Shown here: positions 1-12,070 of the stretch, piece after piece
Numbering within the stretch: position 1 is the first letter of the stretch
Layout of the letters: the number at the start of each line of letters is the position of its first letter
Assembly (NCBI GenBank): GCA_029531795.1
Contig: JAPEIS010000013.1
Location: forward strand, 682,001 to 746,000
DNA: 64,000 nucleotides
Source: Sclerotinia nivalis
Taxonomy: Eukaryota; Ascomycota; Leotiomycetes; Helotiales; Sclerotiniaceae
Direction of reading: 5' to 3'
Translations under genes and position numbers: made by a program
Notes under the pieces: model-generated
Databases searched by the model: none
Seen by the model: only the letters and a program-made list of their open reading frames with translations
Told to the model about the DNA's origin: nothing

Positions 1-193
1 ATCCCTGACAGATAATTTAAGTGTCGCGTTTTTCCCCAGATATTGTTTGTTTGGGCCCGATGAAGAATTGCTTCGAGAAATATGGAACATCAATGTACCG
101 TATTTTTAGACATCTTCACACCGTCCGTCGATAATTCGTTCATCCATTGCGGGTGGCGTTCTCGAAAGAGAAAGGATTCGTCCTACTCCAGGT

Positions 194-766
194 TTAGAAG
201 ATGTTCTTTCTCATAGCACATCTAGTGTTATGGTCAAGGTGATGTGATTCTTCTTCAACCAGAAGAGCCAATTCCTTGCCAATACCTTTAGCTTCGAGCT
301 CAATATATCCCAAACTTTGATACCAAGGACGATTGAATGGAAGAATCTTGTTGGTGGTGAGAGTAATTGCTCGAAATCCTTCCTCTTTTATATCTGTCAT
401 CATTCTGTACATCAAAGCATTCCCGATTCCTTGCTTTTGACTATCCCTACCAACCGAGACTTCGGCCACATGGAAATTACCATCAAGTTTGAAGCCTCCA
501 ATAAATCCCACGGGTTTGTCTTCACTGTTGATAGCGACCCAAAGATGATGGTCTTTCAACATGGTCGTTAATAATAATAATAATAATGGATCTAAGACGG
601 AATCACCAACGGCAATGTTGAAACATGTGAATAATTCAGCTGCTGATCGCTCAACGTCTGCTAATGACGGGATATCCTCGTGTCGTGCTTCACGCACAGT
701 ATGATGACGCGAATTTGTAACCTTTGGTCGTTCATGTACCTCTGACATGGTAGATAATCGTGCCAT
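194..766 (-). CDS. GNAT-family N-acetyltransferase
   Basis: Single-exon gene of 190 residues. It carries an acetyl-CoA-binding motif A, VSVGRDSQKQGIGNAL, fitting the GNAT pattern Q/RxxGxG/A, preceded by the beta-strand GFIGGFKL and followed by the motif-B-like segment FNRPWYQSLGY. Length and order suit a stand-alone GNAT enzyme that moves an acetyl group from acetyl-CoA to an amine; the substrate cannot be told from sequence. The first ATG is at 766. A second ATG at 748 (MSEVHERPKV) has a better -3 adenine and would give 184 residues. No signal peptide or membrane segment is seen. It is divergent from the phosphatase gene at 1329, with about 560 bp between start codons. Family call is firm, specific function unknown. 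Confidence 0.85.
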   Translation of the reverse strand: MARLSTMSEVHERPKVTNSRHHTVREARHEDIPSLADVERSAAELFTCFNIAVGDSVLDPLLLLLLTTMLKDHHLWVAINSEDKPVGFIGGFKLDGNFHVAEVSVGRDSQKQGIGNALMYRMMTDIKEEGFRAITLTTNKILPFNRPWYQSLGYIELEAKGIGKELALLVEEESHHLDHNTRCAMRKNIF

Positions 767-1328
767 CAAACAAATGATTTTGCCTCTTAAAGATAATGTA
801 TCGAAAAGTCTGGAAGTTTGGTCAACGGCAAGTGTGAGACAATTTATAACGATCGGGAAGGCTGAGACAGAAAGCTCGTATGAAGAATAGGCTTGTTGAT
901 GAGGAATATTGGATACACTCTTGTTCTTCTTCTTCTTTTTCCTCCGACGTGGCCTATCTCACGTGGTGTAGACTAAGGTAATATTGTATCAAAGACCACT
1001 TGGGCAGACAAAACCAATCAATTTAGATGGATTTGGAATATTGGGATGGAATTTCAAAAAGGCTGAACAATGAGCTGAAAATTTACGGAGTGATAATCGC
1101 GCCTCCCCAAAATCACTCACACCAGGCTTTACTTCGCTAAAACTTTAATTAGAACTTGGAAGTAAGATCTTAATATTGATGGACGGACATCAACTTTCTT
1201 GTAAGATTACTTTACTCAATTTATAACAGACTTCCGCAACACTACATTCATTAACATTGTACTACACAATTCTCCTTCCGAGCAATACGAATCTCCCCAT
1301 ATTCCTACTCGTCTTATTATTCGCGGCC
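767..1328. promoter_or_regulatory. Divergent promoter region, GNAT / MDP-1 phosphatase
   Basis: The 562 bp between two divergently read genes must hold both promoters. A pyrimidine tract of CTTCTTCTTCTT type lies at about 924-944. I see no clear TATA box or known operator. The start ATG at 1329 is in strong context (gccATGg). Confidence 0.5.
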
Positions 1329-2006
1329 ATGGTCAAGAAGCTTAAGAAAACCAATAACGCTTCCACAATCTCTCCGGTCGATACCCCGCCATCTACATTC
1401 ACAGATTCCCTCGCACTCCCGAAACTCATCGTTTTCGATCTTGATTATACATTGTGGCCTTTCTGGGTAGATACACATGTCACACCTCCGATAAAAGCAA
1501 ACTCAGAACATTCTGCCACTACCGATCGTTGGGGAGAGAGTTTTGCCTTCTACAATGAAGTACCTTCAATTCTCGCACAGCTCAAAAATCATGGCATAAT
1601 GGTTGGAGCAGCATCTCGCACATCTGCTCCAGATTTAGGGAGAGAGATGTTGAGATTGCTACACGTCATGGATATAGATGGGAAGAAAAGGAAGGCGATT
1701 GAATTCTTTGATCAGCTCGAAATCTACCCTGGAAGCAAGATTGCACATTTTACCAAACTACAGAAGAGTACGGGTATAGCATACAAAGATATGTTATTTT
1801 TCGACGATGAAGCAAGGAATAGGAATGTCGAATCCTTGGGAGTCAAGATGTGTTTAGTGAAAGATGGTGTTAACAAGGCTGAGATAAACCGAGGGATCAA
1901 AGAATGGAGGCAAATGCATGGCCATGAAACGAAATCGTCTGGTTCAGAGGATAAGGCTGGCAGCGCATCCAATACATATAACGACGAGATGGATGGTGAA
2001 GAATAG
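1329..2006 (+). CDS. Magnesium-dependent phosphatase 1 (MDP-1), HAD superfamily
   Basis: Single exon, 225 residues from the ATG at 1329. An upstream in-frame TTG at 1257 is not a credible start in a eukaryote. HAD motif I is DLDYTLWP (residues about 37-44), with the DxD nucleophile and acid/base pair; motif II is AASRT (about 94-98); the motif III lysine lies in the YPGSKIAHF stretch; motif IV is FFDDE (about 157-161). The short cap and the LDYTLWP signature are those of MDP-1, a magnesium-dependent phosphatase reported to act on phosphotyrosine and sugar-phosphate substrates. A hydrophilic C-terminal tail (about 190-225) rich in Ser, Glu and Asp is probably disordered. Physiological substrate unknown. 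Confidence 0.9.
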   Translation: MVKKLKKTNNASTISPVDTPPSTFTDSLALPKLIVFDLDYTLWPFWVDTHVTPPIKANSEHSATTDRWGESFAFYNEVPSILAQLKNHGIMVGAASRTSAPDLGREMLRLLHVMDIDGKKRKAIEFFDQLEIYPGSKIAHFTKLQKSTGIAYKDMLFFDDEARNRNVESLGVKMCLVKDGVNKAEINRGIKEWRQMHGHETKSSGSEDKAGSASNTYNDEMDGEE

Positions 2007-2541
2007 ATAGAAGATTAGATTTGCTACGGATTTGTTGATTGGGTATTACTTTTGGAGTTTGAGAAATAAGGATCATGGATACTACAAGAAGTAGAAATGG
2101 AGGGGCAGACAGGGCAAATGCTCATATATGAAGAACATGACGGATATGAATGGATTATGAATGATAGAACTTTCACGACAATACTGGGTACCTAGGGTAC
2201 TCTCATTAATACAAGTAAATAAAAATGCATATATAACAATTTTCATTTTATCCTCCATCCTTCATCCTTCATTGCCATTTCCCATTCCAATTCCCAAAAA
2301 GTTCCAAATGAATTTCTTCCCCATAATTCACCAATGTGATTGGTCTTTCATATCCCTGTCGGTACGTACCTGAAATAATGAAAGTTGATGACCTCATCAT
2401 TGACACTGTAACAAATATTTCCAGCGAAGTTGAATTTATTCCGACACCTGACTTCGTGTTGAGTTCGTGTTGATTCATCAAATCATCATCAACTTCAATT
2501 CTTCACAAGAGTATGTTTCGGTGACAATTCAAATAGCCAAT
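2007..2541. other. Intergenic, MDP-1 3' end to rad4 promoter
   Basis: About 535 bp of AT-rich sequence between two genes on the same strand. It should hold the terminator of the phosphatase gene and the rad4 promoter. Short open frames here have no recognisable content. Confidence 0.5.
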
Positions 2542-5500
2542 ATGCCTCCATTCTTTCCGCGCAAACATCTGCGTTCTTCATCCCCAGAGCTAGAATCAGA
2601 GCCAGGTCCCTCAAAGCAGCAAAATCTTGGAGGCAAAAAAAGCAAATCATTGAAACCCACTCCACGAAAGGCTACATTATTTGATGACCTGGATGCTGGA
2701 GCAAAAAGTCCTGAAGATACTAAAGCTATTCTACAGAAAATCCAAGCTACGGATGATGATGATGATGATGAGAGCTCACTATCGTCCCTTTCTGACGACG
2801 AATTTGAAGATGTCCCAAATACGAACAGACACCAGCAAGATGATGCGACAGATGATGAGGACGAAGATATTGAATTCGAGGATGTCGATACAAATGTAGT
2901 AGATAAACCATCTGCGAACATACCTACTGGTGATCTCGAACTTACATTAACGAAAGAAACTAGGATATCGCTCACAAATCCACTCGGGACGAAGAAGGGA
3001 CCAAGCAAAATTGAGAGGGGGATTCGAATGGCTACACATCAAATCCATGTGCAAATGTTAATGTGGCATAATGCGATTAGAAATTCTTGGCTTTGCGATA
3101 AGGAGTTACAGAAGATTCTAGTGGGACAATTACCGGAAACAGTCTTGAGGGAGATTGAAAAATGGAGGAAGGATAGTGGACTACAAATCAAGGCAGATGA
3201 CACTCCAAAGTCGAAGGGAAAGGGAAAGGGCAAGGGCAATGGCAAGGCTACAAAAGGGAAGAAAGTCGATGTTAGGAGTCAACGGGATTGGGGGGAGCCT
3301 GCAGAAAGGCAGGAGGCTGGTGAAGTCAACCTGAGTCGAGGGGATCCTTTGTTTCGTCTTCTAAAATTATTGATGAATTACTGGAAGCAGAGGTTTAGGA
3401 TCATCGCGCCAGGGCTTCGAAAGGTCGGCTACATGTCTCTCGATAGACTTGACCAGGAATACAAGAGCTTTCAAAAAGATGAACACGATGTTGAACGCCA
3501 CGGAGAAAGAATAGTAAATATACATGAATATAGAAAATGTGCCAAATCTATGGAAGGAAGCCGAGATGTTGGCGCTCAATTGTTCACAGCTTTACTAAGA
3601 GGAATCGGTATTGAGTCAAGAATGGTTGCTAGTCTTCAACCCGTAGGGTGTGGTTGGAACAAAAACGAAGATGCGGTGGAGAGAAAGGATAAGAAAAGAA
3701 GAGAAGCTACTCCGGCTGATGATACTTCGGATTCTGAGAGTAGCGAAGAAGAAAAGCCTGTCCCGAAACCTGCCTCAAAGCCGGCAAAGAAAGTAAATGG
3801 AAAAGGAAAAGCCGCCCAGATAACTAAGAAGCCTATGAAGTCTGCCAATAAGCCTGCGAGACGAAGTTCACGCGGAAATGGACTAAAAGATGCCCCTATT
3901 GATCTTTCAGAATCCGAAGAACTTTCCATGTCCGATAATGAGGAAGATGATGATGATGAATCTGTGGTTGATATCACGCCAGCCAAAACTCGAGTACAAC
4001 CTTCAAAACCGTATGACAAAGACCTCCTATTTCCACATTATTGGACCGAAGTTTTATCTCCGGTCACGAACACCTATACCCCTATTGATCCGCTCGTTCT
4101 CAATGTTATAGCAACTAATTCCGAACTTCTACAAAAGTTTGAATCCCGTGGTGCAAAGGCTGATAAAGCCAAACAAGTCACTGCTTACATTGTTGGACAT
4201 TCACAAGATGGTACAGCTAAGGATGTTACTATAAGATATTTGAAAGGTCATATGTTGCCTGGTCGAACCAAAGGCAATCGCATACCTGTCGAGAAAGTAC
4301 CGGTCTATAATTCTAGAGGTAAGATCAAGCGCTATGAGTTCTATGATTGGTTCAAAACTGTCATGAGCGGTTATGTGCGAGGGAGTAAGAAATGTCCGAG
4401 GACGGAGATTGATGACCATGAGGAAGCTACAGACCTCAAAGCTGTTCAGCCCAAGAAAAAGGAAGTGAAAGAAGGAGAGGAAACTCTTCAATCGTACAAG
4501 TCGTCTGCCGAATTTGTTCTAGAAAGACATCTCAGACGAGAAGAAGCCATCCTTGATACAGCAAAACATGTAAAAATGTTCACTGTCAAAGCGAAAGGCG
4601 ATAATCCTACAGAAGAAAAGGTCTTTCTCCGAAAAGACGTCGTCAGTTGTAAAAGTTTGGAAACATGGCATAAGGAAGGCCGAGCACCTTTGCCAGGCGC
4701 AATACCACGAAAACGTGTTCCGTATCGAGCAGCAACAACAAATCGGAAGCGTGAGCTTGCTGAAGCAGAACTTGAAAGTGGAGAGAAAATGTTGCAAGGC
4801 CTTTATAGTCGTGATCAAACTGATTGGATCATTCCTCCACCTATTGAGAATGGTGTCATCCCGAAGAATAGCTATGGAAATATGGATGTTTATGTACAGA
4901 GTATGGTACCAGTGGGTGCGGTACATATTCCGAGGCGAGGCACAAAGAGGATTTGTACACGGTTAGGGATTGATTATGCGGAAGCTGTCACTGGATTTGA
5001 ATTTGGTGCTAGGATGGCTATACCAATTATAACTGGTGTTGTGGTGGCTGAGGAGAATCTAGAGCTGGTCATGGAAGAATGGGAGAAAGATGAAGCGAAG
5101 AGAGTTAGGAAAGAGGATGAGAAGAAAACTAAAGCCGCTATTAGTATGTGGAGGAAGATGATAATGGGACTTCGGATTATTGAAAGAATGACAGATGAAT
5201 ACGGAAGTCATGGTGGACAGGAAGTAGATCTTGTCAATCCGTTCAATAACAAGAATAAGAAAGGAAAAGAAGTCGACAGAGACTCTAATTCGGAAGAGCA
5301 AGCGATCGAGATGCAACAACAGGATGAAGAAATGGCAGGTGGTTTCTTTCCCGAAGGACACGATGAAGAGGAACAGGATATGCATCATTCGACTAGTTTC
5401 TTTCCAGTTGTTGCTTCGCAAGAAGATGCAGATGGGGATGAAGGCGGAGGCGGATTTATTGTTGAAGACGAGGAACAAGAGACAAGTAATGAGACTAATG

Positions 5501-6072
5501 GAACTTCATCTGCCACATCTCAAACATTTCAATTCATTGGAAAAGAGAATACCGATACAAACCCAACTTCAGACGAAGAATCGGAAGAAGAAATGCAAAA
5601 TAAAAAACCGCAAGTCAAAATACCTGCTCCAACTCCTCGAGCCAGAGGAAGGCCAGCTGGCTCAACAAATAAAGTCCCACTCAAAGCAGAACCTGCGCCT
5701 TCGAACTCAAAACCCAAACCAAGAACTCCCGCAAAGCGCATTATCCCTGCATCTAAAGCTCCTGGTAAACGAAAACGTATCCCAGACTCGGAAGATGAAG
5801 ATGATGATGATTCTTCTTCACTCTCTGATATTGAAATGGATGTTCAGGCAGAAGACTCCGATATTGAAGATAGAGATGTTGCCCCACCGCCGAAGAAATC
5901 AATAGCAAAGAAACGTGAACCGGTAGCTAAAAGGAGAGTTACTATGCCAGCGGCTTCTACCCCGCCGGTGAGGAAAACTCCGAGAAGAAATGCGAAGAGA
6001 GTTAGTGAGACGGGGACGAGGTCGCATTATTTTGAACATGTAGGGGATAGTGAAGAGGATGAGGACGATTAA
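2542..6072 (+). CDS. rad4: DNA repair protein Rad4/XPC
   Basis: Intronless gene of 1176 residues from the ATG at 2542; a GTG 75 bp upstream only extends the open frame. The order matches Rad4/XPC. An acidic, Ser-rich N-terminus (1-160) is followed by the transglutaminase-like fold beginning near IRMATHQIHVQMLMWHN (about 161) and resuming at TAYIVGHSQDGTAKDVTIRY (about 547-566). Then come BHD1 (FVLERHLRREEAI to about 726), BHD2 (GLYSRDQTDWIIPPPIENGV) and BHD3 (YGNMDVYVQSMVPVGAVHIP to about 842). The protein detects helix-distorting lesions such as UV photoproducts and starts global-genome nucleotide excision repair with a Rad23 partner. A Lys/Ser/acidic insert of about 100 residues splits the transglutaminase fold, as in XPC. 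The C-terminal tail of over 300 residues is acidic and basic low-complexity, longer than in budding yeast Rad4. Confidence 0.95.
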   Translation: MPPFFPRKHLRSSSPELESEPGPSKQQNLGGKKSKSLKPTPRKATLFDDLDAGAKSPEDTKAILQKIQATDDDDDDESSLSSLSDDEFEDVPNTNRHQQDDATDDEDEDIEFEDVDTNVVDKPSANIPTGDLELTLTKETRISLTNPLGTKKGPSKIERGIRMATHQIHVQMLMWHNAIRNSWLCDKELQKILVGQLPETVLREIEKWRKDSGLQIKADDTPKSKGKGKGKGNGKATKGKKVDVRSQRDWGEPAERQEAGEVNLSRGDPLFRLLKLLMNYWKQRFRIIAPGLRKVGYMSLDRLDQEYKSFQKDEHDVERHGERIVNIHEYRKCAKSMEGSRDVGAQLFTALLRGIGIESRMVASLQPVGCGWNKNEDAVERKDKKRREATPADDTSDSESSEEEKPVPKPASKPAKKVNGKGKAAQITKKPMKSANKPARRSSRGNGLKDAPIDLSESEELSMSDNEEDDDDESVVDITPAKTRVQPSKPYDKDLLFPHYWTEVLSPVTNTYTPIDPLVLNVIATNSELLQKFESRGAKADKAKQVTAYIVGHSQDGTAKDVTIRYLKGHMLPGRTKGNRIPVEKVPVYNSRGKIKRYEFYDWFKTVMSGYVRGSKKCPRTEIDDHEEATDLKAVQPKKKEVKEGEETLQSYKSSAEFVLERHLRREEAILDTAKHVKMFTVKAKGDNPTEEKVFLRKDVVSCKSLETWHKEGRAPLPGAIPRKRVPYRAATTNRKRELAEAELESGEKMLQGLYSRDQTDWIIPPPIENGVIPKNSYGNMDVYVQSMVPVGAVHIPRRGTKRICTRLGIDYAEAVTGFEFGARMAIPIITGVVVAEENLELVMEEWEKDEAKRVRKEDEKKTKAAISMWRKMIMGLRIIERMTDEYGSHGGQEVDLVNPFNNKNKKGKEVDRDSNSEEQAIEMQQQDEEMAGGFFPEGHDEEEQDMHHSTSFFPVVASQEDADGDEGGGGFIVEDEEQETSNETNGTSSATSQTFQFIGKENTDTNPTSDEESEEEMQNKKPQVKIPAPTPRARGRPAGSTNKVPLKAEPAPSNSKPKPRTPAKRIIPASKAPGKRKRIPDSEDEDDDDSSSLSDIEMDVQAEDSDIEDRDVAPPPKKSIAKKREPVAKRRVTMPAASTPPVRKTPRRNAKRVSETGTRSHYFEHVGDSEEDEDD

Positions 6073-9000
6073 GGTGATGAGAGACGAGAAGATGGGTGAA
6101 TGTATGATAGATATGACCTGACATGATACCGGGCGAATTCGTATAATATAATATGCGTGCAACTTTGATTTCAGACTAGATGGACACGGAGTGAGGTTGA
6201 GATTATGAAACGGCGGTGGGAATAGATGGATGCATGCTTTGAGGAATGGTGCAAACTCAGGAGTTTAGAGGTCTAAAACAGCATCGTGTATTATAATATG
6301 AAACTTTACATCTGCATCTGTATCTGCATCAACAACTCCGCTTATCATATCCGTCCGTGAAAATCGACCTTTATAATAAATCCTTCTTCATATCTTCCCA
6401 TCCTACATTTCGTTTTGCGCATCATCCTATGCATGATAAAGATTATCGATTGGGAAGATAGTGTTCGCTTAATTTGAATTACTCGTAGGTTGGATGATCA
6501 TGACTTGTGGATTTGATGGTTTAGTTTGTTCTGAGATCACTTGTTACTTGCTGGAGTTAAAATTTGCTGTTGTTGAGTTCTTGTAGTGATTTTAGATAAG
6601 GTTAATGGTATCTTATACCTGAGTTCTCTGTAGGCTATATATATATATATATATATCATAAGCTATAAATTAATCCTCTTCACCTTTTGATATAATCAGA
6701 AAGCATAGGCGGGAGATTATACCTAGTTGAGAGTAATAAAGTCTGGGGATTAGTTGATATTCACTCTACCCAGCAAATCCGCAAATTCGTTTTCTACGCG
6801 AGGAGTATAAATAAATACGACATCTCAATAATTTCAAAATCTCAACAAAAATTATTATATTTTGGACTCATCGCCATATAGGGTTAATGAATGGAGTTCT
6901 TTCTGTGATGCTTTGAGTATCTACCTACCTAGTCTGTCAGAAAGACAGTTTTCTGTTAAAGTTGAGATTGTGAGATTGAGAAGTTTGGGGATTTTTTGCT
7001 GGTGTTGTTAATGTAGGGTGTTGGTTAAGATGGGTGGTGGTTGGAGTCGTGTTATTGTGGTTTGTAGGTATCATTATCATTATTGTTGTTTTTATTTTTA
7101 TTTCTTGTCGGTTGAGAATTTGGGCGGGAATGATGTTGTTGAGGATGTAGGTTGAGATAGATTTGGAGTTGGAATTGGAATTGGAATTGGATCTGAGGTG
7201 TACATTTGTATTTGCAACCCTTGAGACTTGTGAGAGTATTCGTGTTCTGAAATGACCATGCTCTGATGCAAAATGGTTCTTGGACCATTGATGTTATAGA
7301 GGTAATCTTTGAAAGGATGGGCTCTTAAATACTCAAACTCCCGTTTTAGAGCTAGGACATGAAGCCTCAAAGTCACTGTGTCCAATAATCTTACAGTCTC
7401 CCTTCCAAATGGTGAGCCAGACGCCTAGTCTGCGATTTGATTGGAATATCCTATTGCAAGTCCGGCTCAGCTAATCTGAAATTCACTTGAGATGTAATAC
7501 CGATACCACATACGCATACAGCAGAGCTTCCTATTTCTGGATACATCTATTTAAAGCTCGCACCTCCTTTGCAGTCTTTCCTACTACATAAATCAAGCAG
7601 GGTGTATGGTTTGATGATAAGGGACAGTAGTCTTGACAGGTACGGCAACGCAGTTTGAGTTAATTTGCAGTATACACTTTTCATTTTGGTTCTGGATGTG
7701 GAATTCTTGAGAGATAAAACTTGTTTAGAGATGAAGTTTTGTTATTTTATACTCTTATATGCTATTGTTCTAGATCGTGGGATATGTTCTATTCCAATAA
7801 CAATAAGAATAGAATATCTTGGTGAGAGTGATGGTGATGTGGTTAATTTGCTATTTCATCAGCAGCAAAACGTATAGACGTTGTAGATATTTTCTGCTTA
7901 ATCTTATTATCCTGTTTTGTAACAAGCTAAGACCGCCTTAAGTTCTATAAGCCCAGCAGTTTATCGAGTGTCGGATCACAGTGCGTTTTGTGTCAGGTGA
8001 AAAGAATTGCATAGATTCTGGTCCTAATATAGGTATCCATCGCTATCGCCCTATGAATTCTCTGATACCCAACAAGACGAGCATTCCTAGAGCCATTTCC
8101 TTCAATAGAATACATGAAGCTCAGTATTAGGATCAAACGATATTGCCACTTCTATTATATTTATCAAACCTCTAGACTCAGTCCCAAAATTCCTTGAGCA
8201 AGTCTTGGTTATATGGGCTCTTCACCCGGCTATAGCTGCTTTCTACCACAACAAACAATAGGACATCCTCAGGGTAAAAGAGCATGGTTTTAACCATTTA
8301 TTTCTTCCTGAATCTCCTTAAGATTGGATTGTAAGGAAAGTTTAGGTGGAATGTTGCTGAAATCGTATGAGTGTGAGGGAGGTGTGGTCTGGATTGTATA
8401 GATAATGATACATGCATCTTATAATATAGTGACAGCAGGCTAAATGAATGATAAAGATAAATTGGATAATGACGAAAATAAAAGCCTACAAATAAATCCA
8501 TTCTTATCCTAACTTTAACAAATTCCCGAGACTATAATATCCCCACTACGAATTCAAACTACTTTGCACGCCACCCATATTAAATTCGTCTATACCTCTC
8601 TGCTGATACTGAAATGGAATATTTCCTTGAAAAAGTAAATTACTTTTATAAATAAACTTTTATGAATAGAAGTACTAGTAAGGAGCCCACAGTCTCTTTA
8701 GATACCTTCACAGCTCTTCTTGAAATTCACCCGAAGCCCCTATTCCACACCCCATATTCCTCGCCCTGCAACCACTAGCATCCTCACCATAGCCTATATT
8801 GCACACCGGAACATCATTTCCAGCAAATATAAATTCACCACAATCTGAATTTTGTCAACCCTTCTCTATAAAAGCTTTCTGCCAGCAGCCCTAAGCCATC
8901 ATGCAAACTGCGGCACAGGGATCTGAAAAGATCAAGGGATCATGTGAACTGGATTACTGCGTTGTTCGATTCGAATTTCAGCATTCAATTTGCATGGTTG

Positions 9001-12000
9001 TAGGGTTGCGGGAGTCCTAAAGTTGAGGAGCAATGTAGGCTTGGGAAGTTTCCGATGTTTAGAATATTGTCATCTCCCAACACCTATATACTGCCACTTT
9101 AATCTTCACAACAAAAACTACTGTGAAAGAGGTAGGTCGAGATACATACGTCCCGATAGTACGCTACAAAGGGGAATAGAATTGATTAGATGACATTGTA
9201 TAAACTTCGAATAGTAGAACTAATAGAATTAATAATAGATTGAGATTATATATAATAAATATACAAAAAGACCAATGAAAAACGATTGATTATTCTAGAA
9301 GGGAAAATGAAGCCTTTTTTATATTTAACTATGAAGGATTATGTGATCTAATGCCTATGAACTAGTTATGTATATGGCCCAAATAATCCAACTTTCTCAC
9401 ACTACCTAATAATATCTGATTATCATTAAACGACAATACTGATCTCCTTCAACATTAATCCTCAAGCAGGAATAGAACCTCTTCTTTTTTAAGCAGTAAG
9501 AACTATCAAGCTCGAACATGGATTATGGCATTCACAAAGTGATCTCCATGCCTCCCATTTTTTTCCATGTTTATGTTTTGCCCTCCCAATGAGCTGTGTG
9601 GATAAATTTAAATAGCTGCATCGTGACAAATGGCAAGCAACAGGTACGCGGTAGCATTCTCAAGTCATTTGCTATTCACCAACTATCTCATACCCGCTCC
9701 CTCCATGATTCACAAATCAACTAAATCCTCTCCTCACCTCTCATGCCCGCACTTGCCACAAAGTCACATTCACCTACATGTACAATCAACCCACCTTCGT
9801 CCATCTTCTCTACAAAAGCACCCAATTCTTCCCATCAAGCAGCTCTATAAATGCTATCCTCCCAGTTCAAAGTATTATCAGGATTTGCAGAAGTTTCATA
9901 AATGCGGAGCAGACGACAAAACTTTAAAGTGCCTTGTACAATTTTCCCAGTATGCTCTTCTCCTTTCTTACATTTTATTTTTCACCTCAAGTATAATATT
10001 TTGCTTTACAGTCATCCGAATCCTGGTCTAATATCAATCATAACCTTTGTTCAAACGACACCAAAAGCAATATTATCATTACTATCATCTAACCCCATAC
10101 TACCCTCCTCTCACCTGTTAGTCCTGCTGCTATTAACGACTTTCCGCTCTTCTAACCCCCATTTCTTATTAAACACCCGTCGCCCTTCCTCCGACTTCCG
10201 CCGAAAAGTAGATGCACTAAACACAAGACTTCTCCCAAGATTTTGTTCTGTTAGATTTCATTTGTCAGATTTGTCCTTCTTAGAAAGCCATAGTTCTATG
10301 TTTAAATAACTTTTCATTGAGAACTAGGAATGGCTACGTACCAAATTCTATAATAGCGCTGCTTCCAATTCACTCTTTAGACATATATCCATCATATTAA
10401 TTTGAGTAGCAGTACCTACTAACATTATCCCCCCAATGGCGGAGCTAAAATTTGCTCTTCCTTCTTTGCCATTTCCTCATCCACTCTAGCTCTCCACACC
10501 CCAAACCCTGTCAACCTATCAACTTGTCATCCTCCAAAATCTTAAACCTCTCTTCTGTAAAAGTATTACCACCTTTCTACCTAATAAGAACAAAGAGAAA
10601 GAAGCCTGCCGGAACGTACCAAGATGGAGTGCTGAATATCAGCATGGGCATTGTAGATGGCATCCTATATCTCATCAATCTCAGTGCTCTTTGGTGAAGC
10701 ATTTGTGCTCCATTTTGATAGAAATCTCATTTAATATTGATAATAACTATTTTTCAAATCGACAGTAAGTAACAAACACCGATTTTCGCCGTCTGTCGAT
10801 TGTAATGCCATCTCACTGTCACTGTATCTCTTCCCGTATCGATTAAATTTCATCCCCTTCCCCCCAAAAAAACTAAGCCTTAAATTCACTGAAACGAGAA
10901 CTAAAAAATAACATAAATCACAAAGTAAATTTATCATGTTTTACACAGAGAATTCTCCCCCTAAACTTCTTTTAAGTGTCCTTGAAGCTTTTGATTTTGA
11001 AAGAGCAATCCCTAACCCGCTTTATATAGCTAAATATCAACAAAGCTACTGCATCTCCTGTACAATATGTTGATATTCTTCATAAGCTTACATTCACCTG
11101 CAACTCTTAGTCTCTTAAGCAAGCAGTAAGCAATCTCCATCGCGTATTTGGCCTTATTCAATTCGATCCTTGGCCCCAAATTCACCTCACCCCTCACTCT
11201 CCCCCATCTCTTCCTTCTCCTTATACACAGCCCACCGCCGCTCCTCCCTACAAAAGAGCCCCTTCGCCATTGCCCCCCTATTCCTTCCAACAAACCAATC
11301 ATACAACAACATACTATCTTTTAAGATCAGACCCGTGTTGCAGTCCGATAAACTGAGATTGGGATCCTTCTGGGTTTTCACGTGTCCCATTCAACGCTTG
11401 ACATCTTAGATACTAATCTCTTCTGACGTTATGAAGATGACAGCCGCCAAATTTGACAATGAGACACCCGTTATTATTGTTGTCATTCCATTTGCATTTC
11501 TTTCATCTTATCCAATTCCGCATCAACTAAATATCCCATCCTAACTCAAAAAAGTAAAATTGACCCCATACATCCCATGTGAACTACACATCCTCCCATC
11601 TTCCCGGTGTCCATCCATACATCTATCTTCTCTTCGTAATCCAATCCATCCATTCATAATCCATTATCACAAACCCGAACCATGGCACATCATAGCACAT
11701 CATAGCACAGCACAGCACATCAAATAATCCAATACAACACAACATAAAACAAAACAGAAACAAAACAGAATAACATGAGGTGAAGGGCATACATTCCACG
11801 AATTTCTACTTCCTACCTTTTACTTGCTAATTCCGAAATTCAAGAATGGAGATGAGATCTATCCCCAAAGTGACTTTTCGACCCACGCTTCATCTCCATT
11901 CCCCAATGTAATATCTAGCCCTTTAGATAAAGTCAAATACCAGTTACGGAAGATGAACTCCAGATATCATAGCTTTATCTAACTATACTCCCTATCCCAA

Positions 12001-12070
12001 TGCACCATCATCCCAGCCCAACATAATACCCCTAGATTCATTTCCTTCGAGCTCGCTAATGCTCACCTCC
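6073..12070. other. 6-kb stretch without a recognisable gene
   Basis: No frame here looks coding: the longest open frames (about 70-135 codons) are pyrimidine-rich and resemble nothing known. Visible structure is limited to a TA run (6635-6656), a GGAATT repeat (7171-7190), a run of GCACATCATA-like words (about 11690-11725) and A/C-rich words near 11740-11770. A TATA-like word with a very short frame sits near 8871-8901. The long gap may hold a non-coding transcript or be spacer. Confidence 0.45.
6635..6656. repeat. TA dinucleotide microsatellite
   Basis: Eleven uninterrupted TA units, read directly. Confidence 0.9.

Noticed and set aside
2513..2541. Possible mini-intron GTATGT...ATAG just upstream of the rad4 start
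   Set aside because: It would be about 30 bp, below the usual fungal minimum.
8871..9019. TATA-like TCTATAAAAG followed by a short frame MQTAAQGSEK
   Set aside because: The frame closes after about 40 codons. A TATA word alone is weak evidence in AT-rich DNA.
9630..10309. Two overlapping plus-strand open frames of 133 and 135 codons
   Set aside because: They are driven by a C/T-rich stretch, overlap in different frames and resemble no family.
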